From positions 1 to 5,009 of the forward strand of contig CAKOVW010000053.1 in NCBI GenBank assembly GCA_934122125.1: 5,009 nucleotides of DNA. Reading direction: 5' to 3'. Shown one piece after another: positions 1 to 4,587 of the stretch. Numbering within the stretch: the first letter of the stretch is position 1; each line of letters starts with the position of its first letter. Origin of the DNA: an uncultured Clostridia bacterium (GTDB lineage Bacteria > Bacillota > Clostridia > TANB77 > CAG-508). The position numbers and the translations under genes are program-made. The notes beneath the pieces were generated by a model. It saw only the letters and a list, made by a program, of their open reading frames with translations. It was not told where the DNA came from and searched no databases.

Positions 1-54
1 ACAACAAGGTTAAATTATTTTTGAATGTACATATTTGCAAAGTAAAATGTGTAT

Positions 55-72
55 GTGGTGAAGCCACTTTTC
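55..72 (+). terminator. weak terminator-like hairpin at left edge
   Basis: A short GC-containing stem (GTGGT at 55-59 with GCCAC at 63-67, last pair G-U, loop GAA) is followed by TTTTC. It could be the end of a gene left of the window, but the stem is only five pairs and the T-run is short. CCACTT at 64-69 can instead pair with AAGTGG at 101-106, so the folding is ambiguous. I see no coding sequence in 1-130. Confidence 0.2.
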
Positions 73-131
73 TTATATAATTTAATTGATTTGATATATG
101 AAGTGGAAATTAGCATTTCATTTTATATATA

Positions 132-194
132 AAAAAAATACAATTTTAAAGTTATGATAATTAGAAAATTATAATTTTAAAATTGTATTTTTTT
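132..194. terminator. long AT-rich hairpin, probable bidirectional terminator
   Basis: The arms 132-150 and 176-194 are perfect 19-bp inverted repeats. Allowing two G-U pairs, the stem extends inward to 27 bp (132-158 with 168-194) around a 9-nt loop. The left arm starts with seven A's and the right arm ends with seven T's, so transcripts in either direction would end in a stem followed by U's. The stem is very poor in G+C, so it is not a classical strong terminator. It separates whatever lies to the left from the gene pair starting at 248, and it overlaps that pair's predicted promoter. Confidence 0.5.
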
Positions 195-211
195 GGATTT
201 TATAGTATAAT
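183..211 (+). promoter_or_regulatory. sigma-A-type promoter for the 248-982 gene pair
   Basis: TTGTAT (183-188) and TATAAT (206-211) are separated by 17 bp. The -10 is a perfect consensus and the -35 matches at four of six positions. Transcription would start near 218, giving a leader of about 30 nt before the ATG at 248. The -35 lies inside the right arm of the hairpin at 132-194. Confidence 0.6.
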
Positions 212-234
212 GTAAACATAATAAATTTAGTTAT

Positions 235-240
235 GAGGTG
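235..240 (+). promoter_or_regulatory. ribosome binding site that sets the start at 248
   Basis: GAGGTG lies 7 nt upstream of the ATG at 248. An in-frame ATG at 233 overlaps this site and has no Shine-Dalgarno sequence of its own, so 248 is the better start. Confidence 0.7.
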
Positions 241-247
241 TAAAAGT

Positions 248-586
248 ATGGATAATAAAGAGTTCATTAGCAAAGAGAATTTTTTAAATAGTATATTTAG
301 AGATTTTTTACATAAAAGTACAAAAGGAGAAAAAAGCCAAGAACAAATAGAAAATGTATATAAAGTTTATAAGAAATTATTAGATAATCAACTTGCCGTT
401 TCAAAAGACAAAGCAAAAGAAATTGGCGAGTTAAATGAATTATTAGATAAAATACATGAATTATTCTTAGACGAAAGAGCAAGAAAAGTATTAGTTGATT
501 CTGGAATGAAATCTAATGAAATTATAGACAAATACGGTAAAAAGATATTAGGAATTGAACCAGAAGCAGAAGAAAGAGAAATGTAA
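248..586 (+). CDS. hypothetical protein, 112 aa, predicted helical
   Basis: I do not recognise this protein. It is small, charged and lysine/glutamate-rich, with no signal peptide, membrane segment or cysteine. Most of it reads as amphipathic helix: roughly residues 10-22, 31-50, a Leu/Glu/Lys stretch at 53-74 that could form a short coiled coil, and 76-85. It ends in an acidic tail (EPEAEERE). The start is ATG 248, preceded by GAGGTG at 7 nt spacing; an in-frame upstream ATG at 233 would overlap that site. It is the first gene after a predicted promoter, and its TAA is followed after only three bases by the ATG of the next gene, so the two are very likely co-transcribed and perhaps translationally coupled. 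The codon bias (AAA, AGA, TTA) resembles the rest of the window. That it is a real gene is fairly sure; its function is unknown. Confidence 0.7.
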   Translation: MDNKEFISKENFLNSIFRDFLHKSTKGEKSQEQIENVYKVYKKLLDNQLAVSKDKAKEIGELNELLDKIHELFLDERARKVLVDSGMKSNEIIDKYGKKILGIEPEAEEREM

Positions 587-589
587 TAA

Positions 590-982
590 ATGTTAAAACA
601 TAGAAAAGAAAATTTAAATGCAATACATTATACAAAAGCACATAGAATTGCATATAAAAAAGTTGAAAAGCAATTGCTTGGACATAATACATGGAGAAGT
701 TTAGTACATGATTTTGATAAGGTAATATTGTATAATTTTTTACCTTTTGAAGAGGTTAAAAAATTTCATAGAAAAACAGCTAGGCATCATAAAAATAATT
801 TAAAAAAGACTAGAAACGATTATATTGATATGATAATAGACTGGGAATGTGCAAGGTTTAGTAAACCAGATAAGCAATTAAATGCATATGATACATTATA
901 TAAATTTTATCCAGAATTAGAAGAAAAAATATTACCAATATTAAGAGAATTTAACTTAGATCATCATACTGAAAAAAATTAA
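590..982 (+). CDS. DUF5662-like protein, 130 aa
   Basis: The pattern of conserved residues resembles the DUF5662 family, small proteins of unknown function known from Bacillota and their phages. Residues 38-44 read LVHDFDK, where family members as I recall them have L-x-HD-x-SK. His60 and the pair His66-His67 follow in a basic segment, and residues 81-90 read MIIDWECARF, like the family's M-(I/V)-x-DW-E-x block. The C-terminal part (98-121) matches in layout a family segment with aromatic residues and a final helix. The Asp43 position is usually Ser in the family, so this is a distant member at best. The clustered His and Asp residues could bind a metal, but that is inference. There is no signal peptide or membrane span. 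The start lies three bases after the previous stop with only a weak A/G-rich site (AGAAAGAGA, 571-579), which suggests coupled translation with the upstream gene. Confidence 0.5.
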   Translation: MLKHRKENLNAIHYTKAHRIAYKKVEKQLLGHNTWRSLVHDFDKVILYNFLPFEEVKKFHRKTARHHKNNLKKTRNDYIDMIIDWECARFSKPDKQLNAYDTLYKFYPELEEKILPILREFNLDHHTEKN

Positions 983-983
983 A

Positions 984-1013
984 TTGTTGTATAGAAGTAT
1001 AATGTTATATAAA
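984..1013 (+). promoter_or_regulatory. weak promoter candidate before the patatin gene
   Basis: The 111-bp gap 983-1093 contains TTGTTG (984-989) and TATAAA (1008-1013) with 18 bp between them. A perfect TATAAT also sits at 998-1003, but without a -35 at proper spacing. Either could start a short leader for the gene at 1094. In the leader, GGTAAAGATA (1032-1041) can pair with TATTTTTACC (1054-1063) with one G-U pair; no T-run follows, so this is not a clear terminator for the gene pair upstream. Confidence 0.3.
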
Positions 1014-1093
1014 GGTACAAACTATATTTATGGTAAAGATAAAAGAAAGATAATATTTTTACCTTAGTTTCATATTATTAAATAGGTGATTAT

Positions 1094-1946
1094 ATGAAAT
1101 TAGGGTTATGTTTGGCACGGCGGAGGAATTAAAGGTGCTGCTCATGTAGGAGCTTTAAAAGCATTTGAAGAGGAAAAAATAAAATTTGATTATATATCAG
1201 GAGCGTCTTCTGGTAGTATAGTTGCAACGTTATATGCTTGTGGATATAATGCAGATGAAATATATGATTTGTTTAAAGTATATGCTAAAAAAATAAAATA
1301 TGTGGACTGGAGAAACATATTTAAACTAATAGTAGGGCTTATACTAACTAGAGAAATACGCATTGATGGTCTTAATAGTGGTAAAACTATTGAAAATATA
1401 ATTAATCAAGCATGCAGTAATAAAGGAATAACCAATATAAGAGATATTAAGAAAAATCTGATAATACCAAGTGTTGACTTAAACACAGGAGCAGTATATA
1501 TTTTTTCATCAATAAAGGAAAAAAGAAGCTATTCAGATAAAATACAGTACATAAATAATATAGAAATAGGTAAAGCAGTAAGATCAAGCTGTAGTTATCC
1601 AGGAGTATTTTCACCATGTCCATACAAAACAACAGAATTGATAGACGGAGGAATAAGAGAAAATGTTCCGTGGAAAGAATTAAAAGAAAATGGTGTAGAT
1701 AGAGTAATTTCAGTAGTTTTTACAAAGAATATAAAATATAAAAGAAAAAAGAACATATTAGATGTAATTGGAAGCTCTATTGACATTATGGGACATGAGC
1801 TTTCAAATTACGAATTAGAGGGAGTAGATTACCTATTGAAAATTCATACCGAAGATGTATCATTATTGGATACTAGTAAAATGGATTACCTATATCAAAG
1901 GGGATATGAAGAAACAAAAAAACAGATAAGAAATTTAAAAGTATAA
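1094..1946 (+). pseudogene. patatin-like phospholipase gene with a +1 frameshift
   Basis: The ATG at 1094 follows AGGTGA (1084-1089) and begins MKLGLCLA, but the frame then reads RRRN and stops at 1130-1132. Skipping one base, most simply C1118, joins this to a frame that is open to TAA 1944-1946 and restores a 283-aa protein. The restored protein has all patatin hallmarks: the oxyanion-hole loop GGGIKG (9-14), the nucleophile elbow GASSG (36-40, catalytic Ser38) and the DGG motif (catalytic Asp184). This Ser-Asp dyad hydrolyses acyl ester bonds of lipids. No signal peptide or membrane span is visible, as in small cytosolic bacterial patatin-like proteins of the RssA/YlbK type. The downstream frame has a stop at 1101-1103 and no ATG, GTG or TTG codon before 1269; a start at TTG 1269 would lose the oxyanion loop and Ser38. 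As written, the gene therefore cannot make an active enzyme. The 275 intact codons after the shift point to a very recent mutation or a sequence error. Programmed frameshifting is possible but not supported by a slippery site. Confidence 0.85.
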
Positions 1947-1988
1947 GATATAGTTGAAAGAAAATTAAAATAAGTAAAGGAATAAAAT

Positions 1989-2561
1989 ATGAGTAAAGTA
2001 ATATGGAAACCAGGAACATTTATATATCCATTACCAGTGGTAATGGTATCTTGTGGAGATATGAATAAAAGTAATATTATAACAGTTGCTTGGACGGGAA
2101 TAATAAATACAGATAAACCGATGTGTTATATATCTGTTAGAAAACAAAGATATTCTCATGATATAATAGCTAAAAATAAAGAGTTTGTTATTAACTTAAC
2201 AAATAAGCAACTAACATATGCAACAGACTGGTGTGGAGTAAAAACAGGAGCAAAGGTTGATAAGTTCAAGGAAATGCACTTAACGAAAGAAAAAGCAAAG
2301 TTTGTTAAGTGCCCACTTATAAAAGAAAGTCCAGTATCAATTGAATGCAAAGTTGTAGAAATGAAAGAATTAGGAACTCATGATATGTTTATGGCAGAAA
2401 TTTTATCAATAGATGCAGATGAAAGATATATTGATAACAAGGGAGCTTTTGATATAACAAAATGTAATTTAATTACATATGCTAATGGAAAATATTTTGC
2501 TTTAGGCAAACAAGTTGGAAAATTTGGATATTCAGTACAAAAGAAGAAAAAACACAACTAA
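1989..2561 (+). CDS. flavin reductase family protein (FMN-binding split barrel)
   Basis: This 190-aa protein fits the usual length and pattern of the flavin-reductase-like family (flavoredoxin group), which binds FMN in a split beta-barrel and passes electrons between NAD(P)H or other donors and flavin. Seen in the sequence: the N-terminal P-(V/L)-V-(M/V)-V-(S/T) strand around residues 16-21 (PVVMVS), an N-x-x-T-(V/L)-A-W segment at 29-35 (NIITVAW), an S-V-R-x-x-R-Y-S block (49-56) at the position of the phosphate-binding loop, the segment EFVINL (65-70), and a DWCG motif (79-82) followed by KVDKF (88-92), which flavoredoxin-like members share. It is soluble, with a Lys-rich C-terminus. The start at ATG 1989 has AAAGGA (1976-1981) 7 nt upstream. 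It lies 42 bp after the patatin gene in the same direction and may share its transcript. The physiological substrate cannot be told from sequence. No convincing terminator is visible in the 96 bp between its stop and the rpmG promoter. Confidence 0.85.
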   Translation: MSKVIWKPGTFIYPLPVVMVSCGDMNKSNIITVAWTGIINTDKPMCYISVRKQRYSHDIIAKNKEFVINLTNKQLTYATDWCGVKTGAKVDKFKEMHLTKEKAKFVKCPLIKESPVSIECKVVEMKELGTHDMFMAEILSIDADERYIDNKGAFDITKCNLITYANGKYFALGKQVGKFGYSVQKKKKHN

Positions 2562-2657
2562 TTAATAAGTATACAAAAAAATATTGAAGTCAAAGCAATT
2601 AAATAAAATTTTGCTAAAGGAAAAAATATAAAAATTAAAGAAAATATGCCATAATAG

Positions 2658-2686
2658 TTGACATATTTAGAAAAACATGGTATGAT
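2658..2686 (+). promoter_or_regulatory. strong promoter of the rpmG-secE-nusG operon
   Basis: TTGACA (2658-2663) is a perfect -35 and TATGAT (2681-2686) is a 5/6 match to the -10, with exactly 17 bp between. TGG directly before the -10 (2678-2680) makes it an extended -10 promoter. Predicted transcription start is about 2691-2694. This is the best promoter in the window, as expected for ribosomal genes. Confidence 0.85.
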
Positions 2687-2687
2687 A

Positions 2688-2718
2688 TTTAAGCGTATGT
2701 GAAAAACATACGCTTAAA
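2688..2718 (+). promoter_or_regulatory. perfect stem-loop at the 5' end of the rpmG transcript
   Basis: The arms 2688-2700 and 2706-2718 are perfect 13-bp inverted repeats around the loop GAAAA. The GC-containing core is AAGCGTATGT. The dyad begins two bases after the -10 box and spans the predicted transcription start, so the mRNA would begin with a stem of about 8-10 bp. It is not followed by a T-run in either direction and is therefore not an intrinsic terminator. It could protect the mRNA 5' end, or the DNA dyad could be an operator. Confidence 0.7.
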
Positions 2719-2760
2719 AAAATGAAATTCAAAAAAAGCATAAAGCTGGAGGTGTGTTAA

Positions 2761-2925
2761 ATGGCTACAAAAGGAGCAAGAGAACCAATTACATTAGAAT
2801 GTACAGAATGTAAAAGAAGAAATTATTTAACAGAAAAAAACAAAAAGAATAATACAGATAGACTAGAAGTTGTTAAATATTGCAAATTCTGCAAAAAACG
2901 TACAACACATAAAGAAACAAAATAA
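2761..2925 (+). CDS. rpmG: 50S ribosomal protein L33
   Basis: This 54-aa protein has the L33 layout: a short basic N-terminus (MATKGAREPITLECTECK), a central Asn/Lys-rich turn and a C-terminal basic tail. Two CxxC pairs (Cys14/Cys17 and Cys41/Cys44) form the zinc ribbon, so this is the zinc-binding (C+) type of L33. Many Bacillota also carry a cysteine-free (C-) paralogue that is used in zinc shortage. L33 is a small 50S subunit protein near the tRNA exit site. The start at 2761 has a strong GGAGGTG (2748-2754) at 6 nt spacing. It is the first gene after the strong promoter, and rpmG ahead of secE-nusG is the common arrangement in Bacillota. secE begins 22 bp downstream with its own ribosome binding site. 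Confidence 0.95.
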   Translation: MATKGAREPITLECTECKRRNYLTEKNKKNNTDRLEVVKYCKFCKKRTTHKETK

Positions 2926-2947
2926 AACCTTTTAAGGGGGAAAAACA

Positions 2948-3301
2948 ATGCCTAAAAAAGATGTAACTAAAAATGACAAAAATGAAAAAAAAGAGAATAA
3001 ACACTTTTTTAAAGATTTTAAGGCAGAATTAAAAAGAGTAATTTGGCCAACACCAAAGCAACTTGTAAATTCTACAGTTGCTGTTATTGTAATTGTACTT
3101 ATTACAGCTGCTATTGTGTTTGTATTAGATCTTGTATTTGAAATTATTAACAAGCAAGGTGTTAACAAAATAAAAGAATTTGTAGAATCTCATAGTGAGC
3201 AAAATACAAATAATGAAAATCAGGCAAACAATGCAATAGATAATATTTTAAATGAAGAAAATGCTAACAACGAAGCTGCCAATAATACAGTAAATGAATA
3301 A
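2948..3301 (+). CDS. secE: preprotein translocase subunit SecE, with long C-terminal tail
   Basis: SecE clamps the SecY channel in the cytoplasmic membrane and is essential for protein export. A charged cytosolic N-terminus (1-20) leads into the amphipathic helix and the conserved signature at about 21-43 (FKDFKAELKRVIWPTPKQ, then LVNST), followed by one hydrophobic membrane span at about 43-66. Single-span bacterial SecE usually ends soon after the span, at about 60-75 aa. Here about 45 further residues follow: a short helix (69-82), then a low-complexity Asn/Glu/Ala-rich tail (83-117). With the N-terminus cytosolic, this tail would lie outside the membrane. The start at ATG 2948 has AAGGGGG (2934-2940) at 7 nt spacing. 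nusG follows 16 bp after the stop, the near-universal secE-nusG pairing. The identification is firm; the role of the tail is unknown. Confidence 0.95.
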   Translation: MPKKDVTKNDKNEKKENKHFFKDFKAELKRVIWPTPKQLVNSTVAVIVIVLITAAIVFVLDLVFEIINKQGVNKIKEFVESHSEQNTNNENQANNAIDNILNEENANNEAANNTVNE

Positions 3302-3302
3302 T

Positions 3303-3309
3303 AAGGAGG
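3303..3309 (+). promoter_or_regulatory. ribosome binding site that sets the nusG start
   Basis: AAGGAGG lies 8 nt before ATG 3318, just after the secE stop. An in-frame ATG at 3294, inside the end of secE, has no ribosome binding site and would add eight residues not typical of NusG. Confidence 0.85.
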
Positions 3310-3317
3310 CTAACAAT

Positions 3318-3848
3318 ATGTCTCAAAAGGAAGAATTAGTGCCAAGATGGTATGTAGTACATACATATTCTGGTTATGAAAACAAGGTAAAAACAGACTT
3401 GGAAAAGACTATAAAAAATAGAGAACTAGAAGATTACTTTTTTGATATTATAGTTCCAATGGAGGAACAAATAGAAATTAAGGATGGGGACAGAAAAACA
3501 AATTTAAAAAAGGTTTTTCCTGGTTATGTTTTAGTAAAAATGATTGTAACAGAGAAAACATGGTATATAGTAAGAAATACTAGAGGAGTTACAGGTTTTG
3601 TTGGTTCTGGTACAGATCCTATTCCTTTGACTGATGAAGAAATTAGAAAAATGGGATTTGAACAAGTTGAAGTTAATGTGGATTATGATGTTAATGATAC
3701 TGTTCGTATAATGGATGGACCATTAACTGATTTTACAGGAACTGTTACAGAAATTAACAAAGAAAAACATAAAGTAAAAGTACTAGTTTCTATGTTTGGA
3801 AGAGAAACGCCGGTTGAACTTGAGTTTTCTCAAGTCCAAAAAATCTAA
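3318..3848 (+). CDS. nusG: transcription termination/antitermination factor NusG
   Basis: NusG binds the clamp of RNA polymerase, affects pausing and elongation, and links RNA polymerase to the ribosome or Rho. The 176-aa product has the normal length and two domains. The NGN domain covers about 9-115, with the typical RWYVVHTYSGYENKV start, the VFPGYVLVKM strand at 66-75 and the VRNTRGVTGFVG segment at 85-96. The C-terminal KOW domain covers about 124-176, with the core VRIMDGPLTDFTGTV at 129-143 and the conserved ending MFGRETPVELEFSQV. The start at 3318 is chosen for its AAGGAGG site; an upstream in-frame ATG at 3294 overlaps secE and lacks one. It is co-transcribed with rpmG and secE. Its TAA stop forms the first bases of the large palindrome in the nusG-rplK gap, so the 3' end of this mRNA segment may be structured. 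Confidence 0.97.
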   Translation: MSQKEELVPRWYVVHTYSGYENKVKTDLEKTIKNRELEDYFFDIIVPMEEQIEIKDGDRKTNLKKVFPGYVLVKMIVTEKTWYIVRNTRGVTGFVGSGTDPIPLTDEEIRKMGFEQVEVNVDYDVNDTVRIMDGPLTDFTGTVTEINKEKHKVKVLVSMFGRETPVELEFSQVQKI

Positions 3849-3969
3849 TTTTAATTTATAACTTCGTATTACTTTGTTAACCATCACAAAATTTTCTTCA
3901 ACATACATCAGTATAGTTTCAGAAAATTTTGCTTGGTTGCCTCGTACTACTCGTTCTAAATTAAAATTA
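3846..3969. repeat. 124-nt imperfect palindrome between nusG and rplK
   Basis: The whole stretch can fold as one long hairpin. Pairings seen: 3846-3858 with 3957-3969 (13 bp, perfect), GTA-TAC contacts 3866-3872 with 3944-3950 (one mismatch), AACCA 3879-3883 with TGGTT 3934-3938, CAAAATTTTCT 3887-3897 with 3921-3931 (11 bp, perfect), and an apex ATAC 3903-3906 with GTAT 3911-3914 around loop ATCA. In addition TCGTAYTACT occurs in direct orientation in both arms (3864-3873 and 3942-3951). The core is richer in C, G and T than the surrounding A-rich DNA and has no open reading frame of note. No T-run follows on the + strand, so it is not an ordinary terminator. It looks like a miniature palindromic repeat (REP- or MITE-like) or a structured RNA; one window cannot decide which. 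Confidence 0.7.
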
Positions 3970-4050
3970 TAATAGTTTGTAATTTAAATTTTGATTTATG
4001 GCAATTATATTAATGCAAAAGAGCAAAAGTAAGCGTTATAAATTAAAATT
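3847..4050. repeat. perfect 16-bp inverted repeat spanning the nusG-rplK gap
   Basis: AATTTTAATTTATAAC at 3847-3862 is the exact reverse complement of GTTATAAATTAAAATT at 4035-4050. The left copy is also the left arm of the 124-nt palindrome, so the two stems cannot form together. Between the palindrome and the right copy (3970-4034) the DNA is plain AT-rich, with no good promoter and only a trivial 18-codon ORF. Low sequence complexity makes chance more likely than the length suggests, but the shared AAC/GTT end is not pure A/T. Confidence 0.5.
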
Positions 4051-4098
4051 CTAGATTAATATACATATTACAAAACATTAAAAGGAGGTGCTATAACA

Positions 4099-4527
4099 AT
4101 GGCAGAAAAAGAAGTTAACAACATTATTAAATTACAAATTCCTGGAGGTAAAGCATCACCAGCTCCACCAGTTGGACCAGCATTAGGTGGTAGTGGTGTT
4201 AACATTATGGACTTTGTAAAACAATTCAATGACAGAACAGCACAAATGGCAGGAACTATAATTCCAGTTGTTATAACTGTTTATAAAGATAAATCATTTG
4301 AATTTATTACTAAAGAACCACCAATGGCAGTTTTAATTAAACAAGCTGCAAAAATTGAAAAAGGTTCTGGAAAACCTAATAGAGATAAAGTTGCAAAACT
4401 AAACAAAGCACAAGTTGAAGAAATTGCTAAAAAGAAAATGCCAGACTTAAATGCAGCATCATTAGAAGCAGCTATGAGTATGGTAGCAGGAACTGCTAGA
4501 TCTATGGGTGTAGTTGTAGAAGACTAA
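4099..4527 (+). CDS. rplK: 50S ribosomal protein L11
   Basis: L11 binds 23S rRNA in the GTPase-associated centre, where it supports elongation-factor function and the RelA-type stringent response, and it is the site of thiostrepton action. The 142-aa product has the normal length. The N-terminal domain (about 8-70) carries the conserved KLQIPGGKASPAPPVGPALG segment (11-30) and GVNIMDFVKQFN (33-44). The hinge is at about 72-76 (KEPPM). The C-terminal RNA-binding domain (77-142) ends with the family signature DLNAASLEAAMSMVAGTARSMG (116-137). The common LGQ after GPA is LGG here, a mild change. The start at 4099 has a near-perfect AAGGAGGTG (4082-4090) at 8 nt spacing. I see no convincing promoter in the 250-bp gap upstream, so it is probably transcribed from the rpmG promoter through the palindrome. 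rplA follows after 60 bp. Confidence 0.97.
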   Translation: MAEKEVNNIIKLQIPGGKASPAPPVGPALGGSGVNIMDFVKQFNDRTAQMAGTIIPVVITVYKDKSFEFITKEPPMAVLIKQAAKIEKGSGKPNRDKVAKLNKAQVEEIAKKKMPDLNAASLEAAMSMVAGTARSMGVVVED

Positions 4528-4544
4528 AACAAAATAAATTGGGA

Positions 4545-4565
4545 GAAAATTAGATATTAATTTTC
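4545..4565 (+). promoter_or_regulatory. small stem-loop between rplK and rplA
   Basis: GAAAATTA (4545-4552) and TAATTTTC (4558-4565) form a perfect 8-bp stem around loop GATAT, 14 bp before the rplA ribosome binding site (CAAAGGAGG, 4574-4582). The stem is AT-rich and no T-run follows. It could affect rplA translation or mRNA processing, but it may be chance. Confidence 0.35.
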
Positions 4566-4587
4566 GTTTGAACCAAAGGAGGTAAAA

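Noticed and set aside
1002..1067. 21-codon ORF (MLYKGTNYIYGKDKRK...) between the DUF5662-like gene and the patatin gene
   Set aside because: It has no ribosome binding site, its start overlaps a likely -10 box, and there is no recognisable motif.
1112..1136. Programmed +1 frameshift in the patatin gene, like prfB
   Set aside because: The Shine-Dalgarno-like GGAGG lies after, not before, the shift point. GCA shifting to CAC gives poor re-pairing, and there is no stop codon at the shift site. A mutation or sequence error is simpler.
1447..1786. Minus-strand open frames opposite the patatin gene, and similar ones opposite the 248-586 gene, the flavin reductase gene and secE
   Set aside because: They lack ribosome binding sites and family motifs and lie wholly opposite well-supported genes, so they are shadows of coding bias.
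2594..2615. AGCAA/TTGCT hairpin as a terminator for the flavin reductase gene
   Set aside because: There are only five weak pairs with a 12-nt loop, and no T-run follows.
2926..2947. tRNA-Trp gene, often found near rpmG-secE in Bacillota
   Set aside because: The rpmG-secE gap is only 22 bp and is filled by the secE ribosome binding site. No tRNA-like cloverleaf was seen elsewhere in the window.
3838..3858. Palindrome as a minus-strand terminator, since the complement of nusG codons gives a T6 run next to its left arm
   Set aside because: No minus-strand gene is present upstream of it, and the T6 comes from the Gln-Lys codons at the end of nusG.
3998..4054. 18-codon ORF (MAIILMQKSKSKRYKLKF) upstream of rplK, considered as a leader peptide
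   Set aside because: No Shine-Dalgarno sequence precedes it, and there is no run of regulatory codons or terminator after it. Short ORFs are expected by chance.
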